Assembly: GCA_027490725.1 (NCBI GenBank)
Contig: JAIXXN010000027.1
Span: 83,916-147,915 of the forward strand
Length of the DNA stretch: 64,000 bases
DNA from: Oxalobacteraceae bacterium
Lineage (GTDB): Bacteria > Pseudomonadota > Gammaproteobacteria > Burkholderiales > Burkholderiaceae_D
Direction: 5' to 3'
The notes below the pieces were generated by a model. That model was not told where the DNA came from. It did not search any database and saw only the letters and a program-made list of their open reading frames with translations. Below are positions 35,626 through 44,872 of the stretch, in pieces. Made by a program: the position numbers and the translations under genes. Position 1 is the first letter of the stretch. Every line of letters starts with the position of its first letter.

Positions 35626-35650
35626 AAAGGCTCCTTGCGGAGCCTTTTTT
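35626..35650 (+). terminator. Bidirectional rho-independent terminator
   Basis: AAAGGCTCC-TTGC-GGAGCCTTT followed by a T run (35645-35650), with A-rich sequence on the other side. It serves the PEP-CTERM gene and probably the convergent XRE-cupin gene. Confidence 0.88.
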
Positions 35651-35654
35651 GCAT

Positions 35655-36230
35655 TTAACGGTGGATCACCACCAGCAGTGCTTTGGCCTCGGTCTTGCCG
35701 ACGTTGCGGATGATGTGCTGTAGATCGCCCGGATAGCGGGCGGTGCTGCCGATCTTGATCTTGCGCTTCTCGCCAGCCACTTCCACTTCCGCCGAGCCAT
35801 GTAACAGCGTGACATGTTCCTGGGCGCCGGGATCATGCCCTTGCGAGGCCAGTTCGCCGCCCGGCGCCAGCGTCAGTTCATACCATTCATATTTTCCGGC
35901 CAGTTCCATCGGGCCCAGAATCCGCAGCACATAGCCGGCATGCTGGCCGGGCAGGGTGGGTGTTTCATGGGCTTCCAGCACACGGATGGTTTCCGGACTC
36001 TTTTCTGCCGTCGCCAGCAACTCGCCGATCTGCACCCCCAGTGCATTCGCCAGACGCCAGGTGATGGCGATGGTGGGATTGGCTTTTTCCCGCTCGATTT
36101 GCGATAGCATCGATTTCGACACACCGGCAATGCGCGATAAATCCTCCAGCGTCAGGCCGCGGGCTAGCCGCAAGCGTTGCAGAGCCGCACCAACTTCGGG
36201 CGGGGCATTGGTGGAAATGGGAGTTTGCAT
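35655..36230 (-). CDS. XRE-cupin transcription regulator
   Basis: 191 residues. The helix-turn-helix of the XRE type is at about residues 15-70 ('LRLARGLTLEDLSRIAGVSK', 'LSQIEREKANPTI'). A cupin sensor domain spans about 105-190 ('GAQEHVTLLHGSAEVEVAGE'). This architecture is typical of regulators of amino-acid or amine catabolism that sense a small metabolite. It is divergent from kbl-tdh-sdaA with 159 bp between, so it very likely controls that operon (inference); the ligand could be threonine, serine or a metabolite. Confidence 0.87.
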   Translation of the reverse strand: MQTPISTNAPPEVGAALQRLRLARGLTLEDLSRIAGVSKSMLSQIEREKANPTIAITWRLANALGVQIGELLATAEKSPETIRVLEAHETPTLPGQHAGYVLRILGPMELAGKYEWYELTLAPGGELASQGHDPGAQEHVTLLHGSAEVEVAGEKRKIKIGSTARYPGDLQHIIRNVGKTEAKALLVVIHR

Positions 36231-36325
36231 TGTTTTATTTGGTGTATGGTCTAAATTTCAATGGAATCAGTGCCCGTAGATGGCTTGCGAAGTTCAATGG
36301 GCTTCTGTAATATTCAATATATCGA

Positions 36326-36347
36326 ATTCGTGTTCGACATAACGAAT
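36326..36347. promoter_or_regulatory. Imperfect palindrome, candidate operator for kbl operon
   Basis: ATTCG (36326-36330) and CGAAT (36343-36347) flank a partly symmetric core, TGTTCGACATAA. It lies 43-64 bp before the kbl start in the XRE-kbl divergent region, in A/T-rich DNA, so it is the best candidate site for the adjacent regulator. Confidence 0.4.
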
Positions 36348-36389
36348 TTCTCATAACGTAGTGAAATCGTACCACAGACAGGAACCTCT

Positions 36390-37595
36390 ATGAGCATTCA
36401 GGCAAAATCCACTTTCTTCAGCGGCCTCCAGCAAACCCTCGACCAACTGCGCGAGCAGGGTCTGTACAAACCGGAGCGCGTACTGGCTTCGCGTCAGGGT
36501 GCCGAAGTGATGAGTGAGGATGGCCGAATGCTGATCAATATGTGCGCCAACAACTATCTGGGCCTGTCCGGCCAGGAGTGGGTGGCGCAGGCCTCGATCG
36601 ATGCGACGGAGAAATATGGCTACGGCCTGTCGTCGGTGCGCTTCATCTGCGGCACCCAGACCGTGCACAAGCAGCTGGAACAGGCGATTTCGACCTTCCT
36701 CGGTACCGAAGACACGATTCTGTACGCGGCCGCTTTCGATGCGAATGGTGGGGTATTCGAGCCGCTGTTCGACGAGAACGATGCGATCATTTCCGATGCA
36801 CTGAACCACGCCTCGATTATCGACGGTATCCGTCTGTGCAAGGCAGCACGCTTCCGTTACGCCCACAACGACATGGCCGATCTGGAAGCGCAACTGCAGG
36901 CAGCCGCCGGCAAACGCCATAAAGTCATCGTCACGGATGGGGTGTTCTCGATGGACGGTACGATTGCCCAGCTCGACAAGATCTGCGATCTGGCTGATCA
37001 GTACGGCGCGCTGGTGATGATCGATGAGTGTCATGCTTCGGGTTTCATGGGCGCGACCGGCCGCGGCACCCACGAGCACCATCATGTCATGGGGCGCATC
37101 GACATCATTACCGGTACGCTGGGCAAGGCACTGGGCGGGGCGATGGGGGGCTTCACCTCGGCGCGCAAGGAAGTGATCGATATGCTGCGCCAGAAATCGC
37201 GTCCGTATCTGTTCTCGAACACGCTGGCACCGGCCATCGCCGGGGCATCGCTGGCGGTGCTGGAACGGCTGTCCGCCTCGACCGAACTGCGTGACCGCCT
37301 GCACGAAAACACCGCCTTCTTCCGCGCCGAAATCGAACGGATCGGTTTCACCATCAAACCGGGCACCCATCCGGTGGTGCCGGTGATGCTGTTCGACGCA
37401 CCCGTCGCACAGAAATTTGCGGCCCGCATGTATGAACTGGGCGTGTTGCTGAGCGGCTTCTTCTACCCGGTCGTGCCGATGGGGCAGGCGCGGGTGCGCG
37501 TCCAGCTGTCTGCCGCGCATACCCGCGAGCAGCTGGAAACCGTGCTCAAAGCATTCGAACAGGCTGGCCGCGAACTGGGCCTGCTGAAGAACTAA
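36390..37595 (+). CDS. kbl: 2-amino-3-ketobutyrate CoA ligase (glycine C-acetyltransferase)
   Basis: 401 residues with AGGAA upstream of the ATG. This is an alpha-oxoamine synthase of fold type I: 'CANNYLGLSG' near residue 52, 'DALNHASIIDGIRL' (substrate/PLP contacts), 'DECHASGFMG' (PLP Asp and His) and the PLP lysine K246 in 'GTLGKALGG'. It splits 2-amino-3-ketobutyrate with CoA into glycine and acetyl-CoA. It precedes the threonine dehydrogenase gene, as expected for the threonine degradation pathway. Confidence 0.95.
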   Translation: MSIQAKSTFFSGLQQTLDQLREQGLYKPERVLASRQGAEVMSEDGRMLINMCANNYLGLSGQEWVAQASIDATEKYGYGLSSVRFICGTQTVHKQLEQAISTFLGTEDTILYAAAFDANGGVFEPLFDENDAIISDALNHASIIDGIRLCKAARFRYAHNDMADLEAQLQAAAGKRHKVIVTDGVFSMDGTIAQLDKICDLADQYGALVMIDECHASGFMGATGRGTHEHHHVMGRIDIITGTLGKALGGAMGGFTSARKEVIDMLRQKSRPYLFSNTLAPAIAGASLAVLERLSASTELRDRLHENTAFFRAEIERIGFTIKPGTHPVVPVMLFDAPVAQKFAARMYELGVLLSGFFYPVVPMGQARVRVQLSAAHTREQLETVLKAFEQAGRELGLLKN

Positions 37596-37622
37596 AACAT
37601 GAAAATCGTCAGGAATAACACT

Positions 37623-38594
37623 ATGAATACTCAGCAACGCATCCTCGTCATCGGTGCCAATGGTCAGATTGGTAGCGAACTGGTGGAAGCACTGGCTGCC
37701 CAGCACGGCGCCCAGAATGTGATCGCGGCCGATATCAGCCCGAACAATCTGTATCACGCGGCCCGTTATACGGTGCTGAACGTGCTCGATAAAGACGCGC
37801 TGGCCACGCTGGTGGCAGCCGAGGAAATTACCCAGGTCTACCAGTTGGCAGCGATGCTGTCGGCCACCGGCGAAGCGGCGCCGCTGAAGGCGTGGACCCT
37901 GAACATGGATGGCTTGCTCAACATTCTCGAAGTGGCGCGCGAGCGCAATGCCGTGGGCAAGCCGCTGCGTATCTTCTGGCCGTCTTCGATTGCAGCGTTC
38001 GGCCCGAATACTCCGGCTCTTGCTACCCCGCAAACCACGGTGATGGATCCGACTACCATCTACGGTATCAGCAAGCTGGCCGGCGAGCGTCTGTGCGAGT
38101 ACTACTTCCTCAAGTACGGTGTCGATGTGCGCAGCATCCGCTACCCGGGCATCATCAGCTTCAAATCGCCACCGGGCGGTGGTACCACGGATTACGCGAT
38201 CGCCATTTTCCACTCGGCACTGCGTGGCGAGCGTTACGAATCCTTCCTCGGCCCGCAGACCACGCTGCCGATGATCTACATGCCTGATGCGATCCGTGCC
38301 ACCATCGAACTGATGGACGCACCAGCCGAACTGATCAAGGTGCGTTCGGCCTACAATGTGGCAGGTGTGTCGTTCAATCCGGCGCAACTGGCCGAAGCAA
38401 TCACCCGCAAGCTGCCAGACTTCAAGATCGCCTACCAGCCTGATAGCCGTCAGGCGATTGCCGACACCTGGCCCCAGAGTCTGGACGACAGTACCGCGAC
38501 CGCCGACTGGGGCTGGCAGGCACGCATCGGTATCGATGCCATGGTCGACGATATGCTGGCCAACGTGGATGTCAGCCTCGGCAAGGCAGCCTGA
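37623..38594 (+). CDS. L-threonine 3-dehydrogenase, SDR/epimerase-like type
   Basis: 323 residues from the ATG at 37623 (AGGAA upstream), 27 bases after kbl. It has an extended short-chain dehydrogenase fold: 'VIGANGQIGSEL' NAD-binding glycine motif at the start, the catalytic Tyr and Lys in 'YGISKLAGE', and 'RYPGIIS'. This is not the zinc-dependent Tdh of E. coli; the SDR-like NAD-dependent threonine dehydrogenase known from Cupriavidus necator fits in length and context. It oxidises threonine to 2-amino-3-ketobutyrate, the substrate of the adjacent Kbl. Confidence 0.9.
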   Translation: MNTQQRILVIGANGQIGSELVEALAAQHGAQNVIAADISPNNLYHAARYTVLNVLDKDALATLVAAEEITQVYQLAAMLSATGEAAPLKAWTLNMDGLLNILEVARERNAVGKPLRIFWPSSIAAFGPNTPALATPQTTVMDPTTIYGISKLAGERLCEYYFLKYGVDVRSIRYPGIISFKSPPGGGTTDYAIAIFHSALRGERYESFLGPQTTLPMIYMPDAIRATIELMDAPAELIKVRSAYNVAGVSFNPAQLAEAITRKLPDFKIAYQPDSRQAIADTWPQSLDDSTATADWGWQARIGIDAMVDDMLANVDVSLGKAA

Positions 38595-38649
38595 CCGTTT
38601 TACCCATAAAAATAAACCAGTAGCATACGAGACAAGCGAGAAAATCACG

Positions 38650-40041
38650 ATGGACATGAGCGTATTTGACCTGTTTAAGATCGGCATCGGACCGTCGAGT
38701 TCCCATACGGTGGGACCGATGGTCGCCGCACGCCGTTTTTTGCTTGATAACGCTCCGCTCGACGACGTCACAGCCGTAAGGGCCGAACTCTATGGTTCGC
38801 TAGCGCTGACCGGTGTCGGTCACGCCACCGACAAGGCGGTGTTGCTGGGGTTGATGGGCGAGACCCCGCAGGATGTGGTGCCGACCGAGGTCGACCAGCG
38901 TCTGGCCGAGGCGGCCGCCAGTGGCGAGTTGCGCTTGCTGGGCAGCCATGTCGTGCCATTCCAGCGCGCCACCCATCTGCTATTCCATATGTCCGAATCA
39001 CTGGCTGAACACCCGAATGGCATGCGCTTCACCCTGAGTCGCCGTGACGGTAGCCAGACCAGCAAGGTGTACTACTCGGTGGGCGGCGGGTTTATCCGTG
39101 CAGAAGGGGAGCAGCAGCAGGCAGCGAGCAGCCCGCAGCGGGAGTTGCCGTATCCCTTCGATACCATGGTGCAGTTGCTGGCGCACGGCGAGCGCAGCGG
39201 TCTGACGATTCCGCAGATGCTGCGTGCCAACGAGAATCTGCGCTATAGCGACGCCGAGCTCGACACCGGCATTGACCACATCTGGCAAGTGATGCGCGAC
39301 TGTATCGCCCATGGCTTGACGACGCCGGGTCAGTTGCCGGGCGGGCTGAATGTAAAGCGCCGTGCCGCCAAACTGTGGCAGCAGGCCAACGATAACAGTG
39401 CCCCCGAAAAACGCATAAATGATCTGCCGCATGATGCTCTGCATGTCGTCAGTCTGTATGCAATGGCGGTCAACGAAGAAAATGCGGCCGGTGGCCGGGT
39501 CGTCACGGCGCCGACCAATGGTGCAGCAGGGATTATTCCCGCCGTGCTGCGCTACTACGCGGAAGACTGCAAGCCCAGCGATCCGCAAACGGGCATCCGC
39601 AACTTCCTGCTGACGGCGGCGGCGATTGGCATGCTGTGCAAACGCAATGCCTCGATCTCGGGGGCAGAGATCGGCTGTCAGGGCGAGGTCGGCGTGGCGT
39701 GCGCCATGGCTGCTGCCGGGCTGGTTGCAGCACTGGGCGGCAGCAATGCGCAGATTGAAAATGCGGCAGAAATCGGTATCGAACATCACCTCGGCATGAC
39801 CTGCGACCCGATAGGCGGACTAGTGCAGATTCCCTGCATCGAGCGCAATGGCATGGGGGCGGTGAAAGCCATCACCGCCGCCTCGCTGGCCCTGAAGGGT
39901 GATGGTACCCACTTCGTCAGCCTCGACGATGTGATCGAAACCATGCGCCAGACCGGCGCCGACATGCAGGCCAAGTACAAGGAAACCTCGCTGGGTGGGC
40001 TGGCGATCCACGTGATCACCGTCAACCACGCTGCCTGCTAG
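38650..40041 (+). CDS. sdaA: L-serine ammonia-lyase, iron-sulfur type
   Basis: 463 residues from the ATG at 38650; an upstream in-frame extension lies inside the tdh gene and is rejected. The single-chain SdaA layout has '[13 protein letters not shown]' in the N-terminal beta domain and '[17 protein letters not shown]' in the alpha domain. Cluster cysteines lie in '[11 protein letters not shown]', 'GMTCDPIGG' and 'VQIPCIERN'. It converts serine to pyruvate and ammonia. Together with kbl and tdh it forms a threonine-to-glycine and serine-to-pyruvate catabolic operon. Confidence 0.95.
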   Translation: MDMSVFDLFKIGIGPSSSHTVGPMVAARRFLLDNAPLDDVTAVRAELYGSLALTGVGHATDKAVLLGLMGETPQDVVPTEVDQRLAEAAASGELRLLGSHVVPFQRATHLLFHMSESLAEHPNGMRFTLSRRDGSQTSKVYYSVGGGFIRAEGEQQQAASSPQRELPYPFDTMVQLLAHGERSGLTIPQMLRANENLRYSDAELDTGIDHIWQVMRDCIAHGLTTPGQLPGGLNVKRRAAKLWQQANDNSAPEKRINDLPHDALHVVSLYAMAVNEENAAGGRVVTAPTNGAAGIIPAVLRYYAEDCKPSDPQTGIRNFLLTAAAIGMLCKRNASISGAEIGCQGEVGVACAMAAAGLVAALGGSNAQIENAAEIGIEHHLGMTCDPIGGLVQIPCIERNGMGAVKAITAASLALKGDGTHFVSLDDVIETMRQTGADMQAKYKETSLGGLAIHVITVNHAAC

Positions 40042-40046
40042 GCGGC

Positions 40047-43000
40047 TCAGGAAGGCAGGAGGCGCGCGGCGCCATCGAGCAGTAACTGGCGGAAAGCGTC
40101 CGGCGCCACCGGACGGCTGAAGTAATAGCCCTGTATTTCATCGCACTGGTGTTCTTGCAGGTAGCTCAGTTGCTCGATGGTTTCGACACCTTCCGCGATG
40201 GTGCGCATGCCCAGTGAACGGGCCATATTGATAATCGCGTTGACGATGGCGCGGTCTTCTGCGTCGGTACTGATATCGCGTACAAATGACTGGTCGATCT
40301 TGAGCTTGTAGGCCATGAATTTTTTCAGATGGCTGAGCGAAGAATAGCCGGTGCCGAAGTCGTCGATCGACATGCGCACGCCCCGTTCATGCAGATTATT
40401 CATCATGGCGATGGCGCCGTGCGGATCGTTGACGGCGACCGCTTCAGTTAATTCCAGTTCCAGATATTCAGCCGGCAGGCCTTCTTCCTGCAGGATCTGG
40501 CTGACCAGTGCCGGCAACTTGCTATTGCGGAATTGAACCGCCGACAGGTTGACCGCCATGGTAATTGGCGGCAGCCCCTGCGCGCGCCAGACACAGGCCT
40601 GGCGGATCGCCGTGCGCAGCACCCAGCTGCCGATGCTCTGGATCAGGCCACTTTCTTCGGCCGCCGGAATGAATTCGGCGGGCGATACACTGCCCAGTTC
40701 CGGCGTTTCCCAGCGTAGCAGTGCCTCCGCGCCGACAATCGCGCGTTCCCGCAACGACACTTGCGGCTGGTACACCACATGTAGCTGATCGCGTTCGATG
40801 GCAAAGCGCAGCGCGTTGACCAGTTGCAGGTGGCGCGCCGCACGTTGCTGCATGGCGCTGGTGAAGAAGCGCATGCCATGGCGACCGGCCCGTTTCACCT
40901 GATACATGGCCGCATCGGCACGCTGCAACAGCGTTTCCATATCTTCGCCGTCGGCTGGATACATGGCCACGCCCAGCGACGCGGTCACTTTCAGGTCGTG
41001 GATGCCGATATGGAAGGGCTCGGCGATCTGTTCCATGAGCTTCTGCGCCACCAATGCCACATCATCACTATCAATAGTCTGCAGGACGAAGATGAATTCG
41101 TCGCCGCCGAGGCGGGCCACGATGTCCTGTTCGCGGATGGTCGAGCGCAAGCGCTGCGCCAGCTGGCAGAGTAGCTGGTCACCCACGCTGTGGCCGAGCG
41201 AATCGTTGATGTCCTTGAAGTGGTCGAGGTCGAGCATCAGCAAGGCCAGGCTGCTGCCCTGGCGACGCGCCATGGCCAGCGCCAGATGGGTGTGCTCTTG
41301 CAACTGGGCGCGGTTGGGCAGGCCGGTGAGGGCATCGTAGTGGGCCAGGAACTGGATCCGTTCTGCGGCCAGACGTCGCTCCGTCACATCGCGCGTGATG
41401 CCCAGCAGGATGCGTTCCTGATCAGGTGTGCTATCCATCGGCGCGACATGGGTTTCCAGCCAGCGCAGGCCGCCTTTCAGACCACGGATCTGGAATTCCA
41501 GCTGGCCGCTCTGGCCCTCCATCACGCTGCGGTGCAAGGCATTGAAGGCGGCGCGGAATTCCGGCAGGATCATTTGCTCCACGGTGGTTTGCTGCAGTTC
41601 GCTCAGGGTCGCCGCGTCCAGCATGCGTAGGCCAGCCGCGTTAATGTCGAGGAACTGCCCAGCGCTGTCAAGCAGCATCACGCATTCCGGCTCGGTTTCG
41701 ATGATGGTGCGCAGCCGCTGTTCGCTCTGGCGCAACCGGACTTCGCCGCGTTTGCGGGCATGCTGGTGATCGAAATTACTCAGCGCAAACTCGATATCGA
41801 GGCGCATTTCCATCAGCAGATTGCGGGCATCCTCGTCGAAAGCATGCACCGTGTTCGAATACGCCGACAGAATCGCCACCACCTTGCCTTTGCGGCGCAG
41901 CGGGATGGCGGTGGACGATGCCCAGCCGAACTGGGCGGCACGCTCGTGCCAGATGCAGGTTTCCTTGGCGTGCAGGAAATCCTGACACCAGTACGGTTCG
42001 GCGCTGCGGTAGGAGCGTCCGGCCGGGCCGCAGCCCTCGGGCACATCATCGCGTAGCGACAGCGTCACCTGTTCCAGATACTGGGTGCCATTGCCGGCCC
42101 AGCTGACCGGTGCCAGGGTATTGTTGCTGTGATCGACGGCACCGATCCAGGCCATTGCCATGCCGCCGTGGCTGACGATCGCATCGCAGATGTGCTGAAA
42201 CAGTTCAGCTTCCGTGCGGCAGCGCACGATGGCCTGATTACACTGGCTGAGTGCCAGATACAGCCGGCTCAGACGGTGAGTACGCGCCAGTGCCGTGCTG
42301 CGTTCCTGATCCATGCGTGCCAGATCGCGCTGCATTTCTGCTAGCCAGCCCCAGACCGTCTCGCGGGCGGCAGGCGGTACCACCAGTGGCTGAGATAATT
42401 CCCCCTGACCCAGTCGGGCGATGCTGCGCTGTAGCTGTTCGACACTGCAGCCCAGCGCCGCATCGAGGCTGCGTTTGGCACGCCATAACATCACCAGCAG
42501 CGCTAGCGCGATCAGGCCGAACACAATGCGCGCCAGCAGGGCGTCGTTCTCGGCCAGTTTGACGGCAGTCCGGGTGCGCTGGTCGACGCTGACGCCGACC
42601 TGTCCGATCGGTGCCATGATGCGTGCTTTGGCATGATGGTAATACGGGTTATGCAGCATGGAGATGGCCAGTCGCAGTGCTTCGGGGCTGGGGTCGCTGC
42701 GGTCACGGATGCCGATGGCATTGCGTTCGATCGTCGAGAGGCGATCCGACTCGCGTTTGGCTTGTGCCAGACTGGCCAGTTCTGTCTCGGTAAAACCGGC
42801 GTCGCGCATCTTGTCGAGCAGAGCTGCCGGTGGGCCGGCCGGGCGTGGCCGGTGGGTGTTGTCGAGCACCAGATCCCAGTAAACCTCCTCGTAGCGCTCG
42901 GGACGTGCAGCGCGGCCCTCGCGGATGTCGAGAATCTCCTGATAGTGCTGGCGAAAGCGTGCTTCGCCGGTGAGGATGTAGCTGCGCGCCATACGGCTCA

Positions 43001-43190
43001 GGTCATCGGACGAGTGACGCAGCTCCTCGATCAGGGCTTGCGAGTACTGGCGCTGCTGGTTGGCACGGTCGATGCGTTTCTCGGTCCAGACATAGGCGAC
43101 AAAGGTGAGCACTGCCATCACGATCAGGATCAGGCAATGGCTCAGATGGCTAGAAAACTGCGGCTGTGGTCGTTTCGATGACAAGGGCAT
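40047..43190 (-). CDS. Membrane GAF-PAS-GGDEF-EAL protein
   Basis: 1047 residues. Order: a membrane helix (about 18-36), a sensor region (about 40-215) with a four-helix look, a second helix (about 220-237), a HAMP-like linker, GAF (about 320-475), PAS (about 485-600), GGDEF (about 610-775, RLGGDEF intact with an R-x-x-D inhibitory site) and EAL (about 790-1040). EAL residues are kept: 'AEALLRW', 'AVNLSA', 'ELTEAVA', 'DDFGTGYSS', 'LKID' and 'AEGVET'. It is probably bifunctional for c-di-GMP with several sensory inputs. It is convergent with sdaA, five bases apart. Confidence 0.92.
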   Translation of the reverse strand: MPLSSKRPQPQFSSHLSHCLILIVMAVLTFVAYVWTEKRIDRANQQRQYSQALIEELRHSSDDLSRMARSYILTGEARFRQHYQEILDIREGRAARPERYEEVYWDLVLDNTHRPRPAGPPAALLDKMRDAGFTETELASLAQAKRESDRLSTIERNAIGIRDRSDPSPEALRLAISMLHNPYYHHAKARIMAPIGQVGVSVDQRTRTAVKLAENDALLARIVFGLIALALLVMLWRAKRSLDAALGCSVEQLQRSIARLGQGELSQPLVVPPAARETVWGWLAEMQRDLARMDQERSTALARTHRLSRLYLALSQCNQAIVRCRTEAELFQHICDAIVSHGGMAMAWIGAVDHSNNTLAPVSWAGNGTQYLEQVTLSLRDDVPEGCGPAGRSYRSAEPYWCQDFLHAKETCIWHERAAQFGWASSTAIPLRRKGKVVAILSAYSNTVHAFDEDARNLLMEMRLDIEFALSNFDHQHARKRGEVRLRQSEQRLRTIIETEPECVMLLDSAGQFLDINAAGLRMLDAATLSELQQTTVEQMILPEFRAAFNALHRSVMEGQSGQLEFQIRGLKGGLRWLETHVAPMDSTPDQERILLGITRDVTERRLAAERIQFLAHYDALTGLPNRAQLQEHTHLALAMARRQGSSLALLMLDLDHFKDINDSLGHSVGDQLLCQLAQRLRSTIREQDIVARLGGDEFIFVLQTIDSDDVALVAQKLMEQIAEPFHIGIHDLKVTASLGVAMYPADGEDMETLLQRADAAMYQVKRAGRHGMRFFTSAMQQRAARHLQLVNALRFAIERDQLHVVYQPQVSLRERAIVGAEALLRWETPELGSVSPAEFIPAAEESGLIQSIGSWVLRTAIRQACVWRAQGLPPITMAVNLSAVQFRNSKLPALVSQILQEEGLPAEYLELELTEAVAVNDPHGAIAMMNNLHERGVRMSIDDFGTGYSSLSHLKKFMAYKLKIDQSFVRDISTDAEDRAIVNAIINMARSLGMRTIAEGVETIEQLSYLQEHQCDEIQGYYFSRPVAPDAFRQLLLDGAARLLPS

Positions 43191-43391
43191 TGGTTCAGCT
43201 TGAGCGTGCTCAACAGATTTGCGCAGCGTTCAGTATAGGGGCGGGATGTAACAAATTGCCAGCAATCTGGCACCCTCTGCTGCTCAGAATGCAACGGCTA
43301 TTTCACGGGAAAGGGCGAGCCGCACTATAATATCTGCTCGCTGTGTACCGTTCCGCCCATTTGCTGCAAGCTCAACCGGACTTTCTTACCT

Positions 43392-44870
43392 ATGCAATAC
43401 GTGTCTACCCGCGCCGCCGCGTCGGCCGCTGCCTCCTCTTCCCAACAATTTTCCGACATTCTGCTCGGTGGTCTGGCTGCCGATGGCGGGCTGTTCCTGC
43501 CAAGCGCCTACCCGCAGGTGACGGGCGAAGAGCTCAATGCCTGGCGCTCGCTGTCGTATGCCGATCTGGCTTTCCAGATCCTGAGGAAATTTGCGACCGA
43601 TATTCCGGAAGCGGATCTGCGCGCGCTGACTGCCAAGACCTACACCAAGGAAGTCTATAAGAACGTGCGCGCCGGCGAGTCGGCCAGCCAGATCACGCCG
43701 CTGCGTGTGCTGGAAGAACGCGCCGATGGCAGCAAGCTGGTGCTGCAGGCGCTGTCGAATGGCCCGACGCTGGCCTTCAAGGACATGGCCATGCAGTTGT
43801 TGGGGAATCTGTTCGAGTATGCACTGGCCAAGCAGAACGCCGAACTGAATATTTTTGGCGCGACGTCGGGCGATACCGGCAGTGCTGCCGAGTACGCAAT
43901 GCGCGGCAAGCAGGGCATCCGGGTCTTTATGCTGTCGCCGCACCAGAAAATGAGTGCTTTCCAGACTGCCCAGATGTTCAGTCTGCAGGACCCGAATATC
44001 TTCAATATCGCCCTCGAAGGCGTATTTGATGATGCGCAGGATATGGTCAAAGCCGTGTCCAACGATCTGGAATTCAAACGCCGCTACAAGATCGGCACCG
44101 TCAACTCGATCAACTGGGCCCGCGTGGTCGCGCAAGTGGTGTATTACTTCCGTGGCTACCTGGCGGCGACCACCTCGAACCAGCAGAAAGTCTCGTTCAC
44201 GGTGCCATCTGGTAATTTTGGCAACATTTGTGCCGGCCATATCGCCCGCATGATGGGTTTGCCGATCGATAAACTGGTGGCCGCTACCAATGAAAACGAT
44301 GTACTCGACGAATTCTTCCGCACCGGCGTGTACCGGGTGCGCAAATCGGCGGAAACCTATCACACCAGCAGCCCGTCGATGGACATCTCGAAAGCGTCCA
44401 ATTTCGAGCGTTTCATCTACGATCTGGTTGGCCGCGATGGCGAACGGACCCGCGCGCTGTTCCAGAAAGTGGAAAGTCATGGCGGTTTCGACCTGTCCGG
44501 CAAACCGGGCAGCGATGGCGACGAATTCAAGCTGGTGGCGAACTATGGTTTCCAGTCCGGCAAATCGACCCACGCCGACCGCCTCGACACCATCCGTGAC
44601 GTGGCCGATGACTACGGCATCGTGATCGACACCCATACCGCTGACGGCATCAAGGTGGCGCGCGAACATCTGCAACCGGGCGTGACCATGATCGTGCTGG
44701 AAACGGCGCTGGCCGCCAAGTTCAACGAAACCATTCTGGAAGCGCTGGGCGACGATGCCGAGCGTCCGGAAGGCTTCGAGAACATCGAAGCGCTGCCACA
44801 GAAATTTGTGGTGATGCCGGCCGATGTTGCTCAGCTGAAAGCTTTCATCGCCACCCATACCGGTCTGTAA
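43392..44870 (+). CDS. thrC: Threonine synthase
   Basis: 492 residues, the long type-I threonine synthase. The N-terminal 'GLAADGGLFLPSAYP' and the PLP lysine K130 in 'GPTLAFKDMAMQ' are present, followed by 'FGATSGDTGSAAEYAMRGK' and 'VPSGNFGNICAGHIARMMGLP'. It makes threonine from O-phosphohomoserine. A TATAAT at 43326-43331 may be its -10. hom and thrB are not adjacent in this window. moeA begins two bases after its stop. Confidence 0.95.
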   Translation: MQYVSTRAAASAAASSSQQFSDILLGGLAADGGLFLPSAYPQVTGEELNAWRSLSYADLAFQILRKFATDIPEADLRALTAKTYTKEVYKNVRAGESASQITPLRVLEERADGSKLVLQALSNGPTLAFKDMAMQLLGNLFEYALAKQNAELNIFGATSGDTGSAAEYAMRGKQGIRVFMLSPHQKMSAFQTAQMFSLQDPNIFNIALEGVFDDAQDMVKAVSNDLEFKRRYKIGTVNSINWARVVAQVVYYFRGYLAATTSNQQKVSFTVPSGNFGNICAGHIARMMGLPIDKLVAATNENDVLDEFFRTGVYRVRKSAETYHTSSPSMDISKASNFERFIYDLVGRDGERTRALFQKVESHGGFDLSGKPGSDGDEFKLVANYGFQSGKSTHADRLDTIRDVADDYGIVIDTHTADGIKVAREHLQPGVTMIVLETALAAKFNETILEALGDDAERPEGFENIEALPQKFVVMPADVAQLKAFIATHTGL

Positions 44871-44872
44871 CG

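Noticed and set aside
36351..38771. An 806-residue open frame on the minus strand across kbl and tdh
   Set aside because: It is an antisense shadow; both plus-strand genes have complete catalytic motifs and ribosome binding sites.
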